A DNA stretch of 64,000 nt from CAJQHT01 sp038123275 (GTDB taxonomy: Bacteria > Pseudomonadota > Alphaproteobacteria > Rickettsiales > UBA1997). The stretch lies in assembly GCA_038123275.1 (NCBI GenBank), contig JAYORG010000002.1:1-64000 (forward strand), written 5' to 3'. Position 1 is the first letter of the stretch. Each line of letters starts with the position of its first letter. A program made the position numbers and the translations under genes. The notes below the pieces were generated by a model. The model worked only from the letters and a program-made list of their open reading frames with translations. It searched no databases and was not told the DNA's origin. This document shows, in pieces, positions 61,677 to 64,000 of the stretch.

Positions 61677-63239
61677 CTATTTAGCCTTCTTCATATTCTT
61701 CTTCCTTAAAGCTTCAAACTTACCAGCTTTTAATCGATCTACATAGCTAACAACTTCAGCTTTAATTAAGTTGCTCATAATATACATACCAATCAAGTTA
61801 GGTACCGCCATAGAAAGGAATAATATGTCAGCAAAGTCAATAACAATACCAAGTTTAATCATGCCACCAATAAAGATGAATATCATAAATGTAACATGAC
61901 ATATTCTAAGGCCTTTTCCTTTACTTAAATAAAGCCAAGCTTGTTGTCCATAATAGCTGTATGTTAGCATTGTTGAAAAAGCAAAAAGGAAAACCATAAT
62001 TGATAATATGTATGGAAACCAAGGAGTTACAGTAGCAAATGCATCTCTGGTTATTAGTACGCCATCATTAATTCCAGTGCCTTGATAAACTCCTGTAACC
62101 ACTATGACAATTCCTGTCATAAAACATATTACAATAGTGTCAATAAAAGGTTCTAATAAAGATATTGATCCTTCTCTAACAGGCTCTTTTGTTCTACCAG
62201 CAGCATGAGCAATTGGGGCGCTTCCAAGACCAGCCTCATTAGAAAATGCCGATCTTTTAATACCTTGAATAATTGCACCAATTATACCACCATACATTGC
62301 ACTACCTTTAAAGGCTGAGACAAACATTAAACAAACAGCATCTATTATTTTGTCATAATTATTAGTTAGTATGATTATGCATGATAATACATAAATTATA
62401 GCCATGAAAGGAACTATCTTTTCAGCAATACTAGCAATTCTAGTAATTCCACCAATAAGTATAGCTCCTACAAGGGCAGTAATAATTAGCACCAATGCAA
62501 ATGTCGAGCTACTGCCCATACTAAAACTGTCAGAAATAATAACAACGCTTTGATTAGCCTGAAACATTAGCCCACCACCAATTGCACCACCAACACAAAA
62601 AATAGCCGCTATAATTCCTAATATTTTACCAAGACGTGGCAACCCTTTTTCTTTTAATCCTTGCTCTAAATAATAAAATGATCCTGCTAATAGGTGGCCA
62701 TTTTTATCAAAGTTTCTATATTTTTGACCAAGCGTAACTTCAGCACATTTTGTAGACATGCCAAAAAATGCTGCAATCATCATCCAGATAACTGCTCCTG
62801 GCCCACCAAGAGAAACTGCAATTGCAACACCAGCAATATTTCCTAAACCAACAGTTGCTGCAACAGCAGTAAATAAAGCTTGTAATTGAGTAATTTTACC
62901 AGGGGCATCAGGCTCAGCATATCTACCAAGAGCAACATCTATACCATGTTTAAAGAGTCTAATATTAACAAAATTTAATTTGATTGTAAAAAATATTCCA
63001 CCAGCTATTAACCAGGCAACCAAAACTGGCAGACCAAAAACATTAATATTTCTTACTGCACCAAAAATTTCATAATTTGCTCCTAAAAACAAAAAGGCTA
63101 AAAAGGATACCACCGGGCCAAAGAAACGTTCTAAATATAAAGTTGTAATTTCTGGCAATGACTGAGAAGAAGTGCTTGGGGCAATTATTATTAAAGAAAT
63201 AATGCTAATGGCTAAAATTGCAAATATTATTCTTTTCAT
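61677..63239 (-). CDS. Sodium:alanine/glycine symporter, AGCS family
   Basis: The 520-residue membrane protein has about 11 spans and the AGCS signatures 'TAVAATVGLGNIAGVAIAVS', 'GGPGAVIWMMIAAFFGMSTK', 'SAFSNEAGLGSAPIAHAAGR' and 'SYYGQQAWLYLSKG'. It imports alanine or glycine with sodium. A slightly long N-terminus ('MKRIIFAILAISIISLIIIA' and about 60 more residues) precedes the core; it may be an extra span. Imported glycine could feed GcvPA/PB. It stops 1 bp after the convergent oxygenase stop. Confidence 0.92.
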   Translation of the reverse strand: MKRIIFAILAISIISLIIIAPSTSSQSLPEITTLYLERFFGPVVSFLAFLFLGANYEIFGAVRNINVFGLPVLVAWLIAGGIFFTIKLNFVNIRLFKHGIDVALGRYAEPDAPGKITQLQALFTAVAATVGLGNIAGVAIAVSLGGPGAVIWMMIAAFFGMSTKCAEVTLGQKYRNFDKNGHLLAGSFYYLEQGLKEKGLPRLGKILGIIAAIFCVGGAIGGGLMFQANQSVVIISDSFSMGSSSTFALVLIITALVGAILIGGITRIASIAEKIVPFMAIIYVLSCIIILTNNYDKIIDAVCLMFVSAFKGSAMYGGIIGAIIQGIKRSAFSNEAGLGSAPIAHAAGRTKEPVREGSISLLEPFIDTIVICFMTGIVIVVTGVYQGTGINDGVLITRDAFATVTPWFPYILSIMVFLFAFSTMLTYSYYGQQAWLYLSKGKGLRICHVTFMIFIFIGGMIKLGIVIDFADILFLSMAVPNLIGMYIMSNLIKAEVVSYVDRLKAGKFEALRKKNMKKAK

Positions 63240-63260
63240 TAAATTTTGATTTTATTAAAA

Positions 63261-63283
63261 AGCGAAAACGCTATGAATTGTAA
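63261..63283 (-). terminator. Possible weak terminator after the peptide-binding gene
   Basis: On the minus strand AGCG-TTTT-CGCT is followed by TTTTAATAAAA. The stem is only 4-5 bp, so read-through into the symporter gene is likely. Confidence 0.25.
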
Positions 63284-63323
63284 AATAACAATTTAGAGAG
63301 GCAATTAATTAATCTTAATATTC

Positions 63324-64000
63324 CTATTTTGACCACCAGCTATCAATACCAACAGAATAGAGCGGAGAAATTTTTGGCATTTGAAATTTATTTTTATATA
63401 AAATACGATAAGAATTATTATGCCATTGAGGTACTGTATAAAAGTTCCATAGCAAAATTCTATCTAATATTTTAGTATAAGTTTGAAGTTCTTTTTTATT
63501 TTTACTTTTAATAATTTTCCCTAACAAATAGTCAACTGCTTTATTGTCAACTCCACTTAAGTTTCTGCTACCTTTAATATTTTTTCCAGATGAGTGCCAA
63601 TAAGCATATTGCTCATTTCCAGGTATTAGAGCTTGACCAAAAACAGTAACAATAACATCATAATCAAATTCATTAATTCTAATTTTATATTGATTTTCAT
63701 CAACCAACCTTATTTTTGCTGTTATGCCAAGTTTAGCTAAATTCTTTTTCATAGGAGCAATAACCATACTAAAAGATTTACTGCCAATTAAAAATTCTAT
63801 CTCTAAAGCTTTATTAGTTTTTGGATCAATTAATTTTCCATCTTTAATAAAATATCCAGCATCTTCTAATATTTTCTTGGCTTTTAATAAATTTTTTCTG
63901 TCATACCCTGAAGCATCGCTTTGGGGATTTTGATAAATTTTATGAAAAGCATCGTCAGGTATATCATCTGGATATTGTTTTTTTAATTTTGTTAAAATTT
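63324..64000 (-). CDS. Peptide ABC-transporter substrate-binding protein, C-terminal part
   Basis: The frame is open from the right edge of the window (64000) to the stop at 63324, so the 5' part lies outside. The visible ~225 residues run from 'KLKKQYPDDIPDDAFHKIYQ' through 'KILEDAGYFIKDGKLIDPKT', 'LGITAKIRLVDENQYKIRIN' and 'SSGKNIKGSRNLSGVDNKAV' to 'WNFYTVPQWHNNSYRILYKN'. This is the C-terminal half of an SBP_bac_5 protein and is closest in pattern to YejA-like oligopeptide or microcin C binding proteins. It would be periplasmic. Membrane and ATPase genes are probably to the right. Confidence 0.85.
   Translation of the reverse strand, partial: ILTKLKKQYPDDIPDDAFHKIYQNPQSDASGYDRKNLLKAKKILEDAGYFIKDGKLIDPKTNKALEIEFLIGSKSFSMVIAPMKKNLAKLGITAKIRLVDENQYKIRINEFDYDVIVTVFGQALIPGNEQYAYWHSSGKNIKGSRNLSGVDNKAVDYLLGKIIKSKNKKELQTYTKILDRILLWNFYTVPQWHNNSYRILYKNKFQMPKISPLYSVGIDSWWSK

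Overview
The window is a strongly AT-rich, densely coding bacterial chromosome segment with about 60 genes. The gene content points to an alphaproteobacterium: COQ9, a TIGR01459-type HAD hydrolase, a short FtsL, the order mraZ-rsmH-ftsL, LpxA/FabZ/LptE (a Gram-negative outer membrane), Pal, purS/purQ/purC and HemF. Three large ankyrin proteins, one ending in a eukaryotic-type prenylation box, suggest a host-associated, Rickettsiales-like organism. It still keeps some biosynthetic genes (argD, ilvD, purines, gcvPA/gcvPB). The affiliation is inference; no rRNA or tRNA gene was seen.

Layout. 1-4.9 kb is sparse: an outer-membrane barrel with a clear promoter, a lipoprotein whose frame lacks a normal start, two tandem 25-residue membrane peptides missed by size cut-offs, a candidate structured RNA, an XRE regulator, Pal, and a 164-bp element with perfect 38-bp inverted ends. 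4.9-9 kb (minus) holds an ankyrin protein and fabZ-lpxA-dnaQ. 9.1-10.0 kb is a gene broken by two frameshifts. 10.1-13.3 kb is pgk, a porin-like barrel and a YHYH protein; argD follows on the minus strand. 14.7-20.0 kb is COQ9, cvpA, fabG, trxB and glyS. 20.1-26.3 kb is a tight operon of four secreted lipoproteins (two LPP20-like, one CsgG/FlgT-like, one only 48 residues) followed by a HAD hydrolase, a parvulin, rlmB and nadK. 26.4-28.5 kb is a shortened division cluster behind five 10-bp-spaced MraZ boxes.

28.5-39.2 kb (minus) holds lptE-pyrG-purQ-purS-purC, hemF, thiL and a bufferin-type copper-peptide cluster: two different Cys-rich precursors, a DUF692 enzyme, a DUF2063 partner and DoxX. 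Next comes priA. 39.3-42.6 kb is transaldolase, a DUF374 acyltransferase, crcB and an ankyrin protein. 42.6-51.3 kb has tgt, ndk, three tandem paralogous pseudopilins with Cys-rich tails, a membrane thioredoxin, cysS and two pseudopilins with a lectin-like domain. 51.3-58.5 kb has the CaaX-ending ankyrin protein, gcvPB/gcvPA and ilvD.

58.5-60.4 kb is an accessory island: dispersed palindromes, three operators spaced exactly 33 bp, and the 'mobile mystery' A/B (XRE-Fic) pair. The window ends with an orphan 2-oxoglutarate-type oxygenase, an AGCS amino-acid symporter and the C-terminal part of a peptide-binding ABC protein that runs off the edge.

The strongest leads for undescribed biology are the tandem micro-peptides beside a structured RNA, the prenylation-box ankyrin protein, the two-precursor bufferin cluster and the pseudopilin families.
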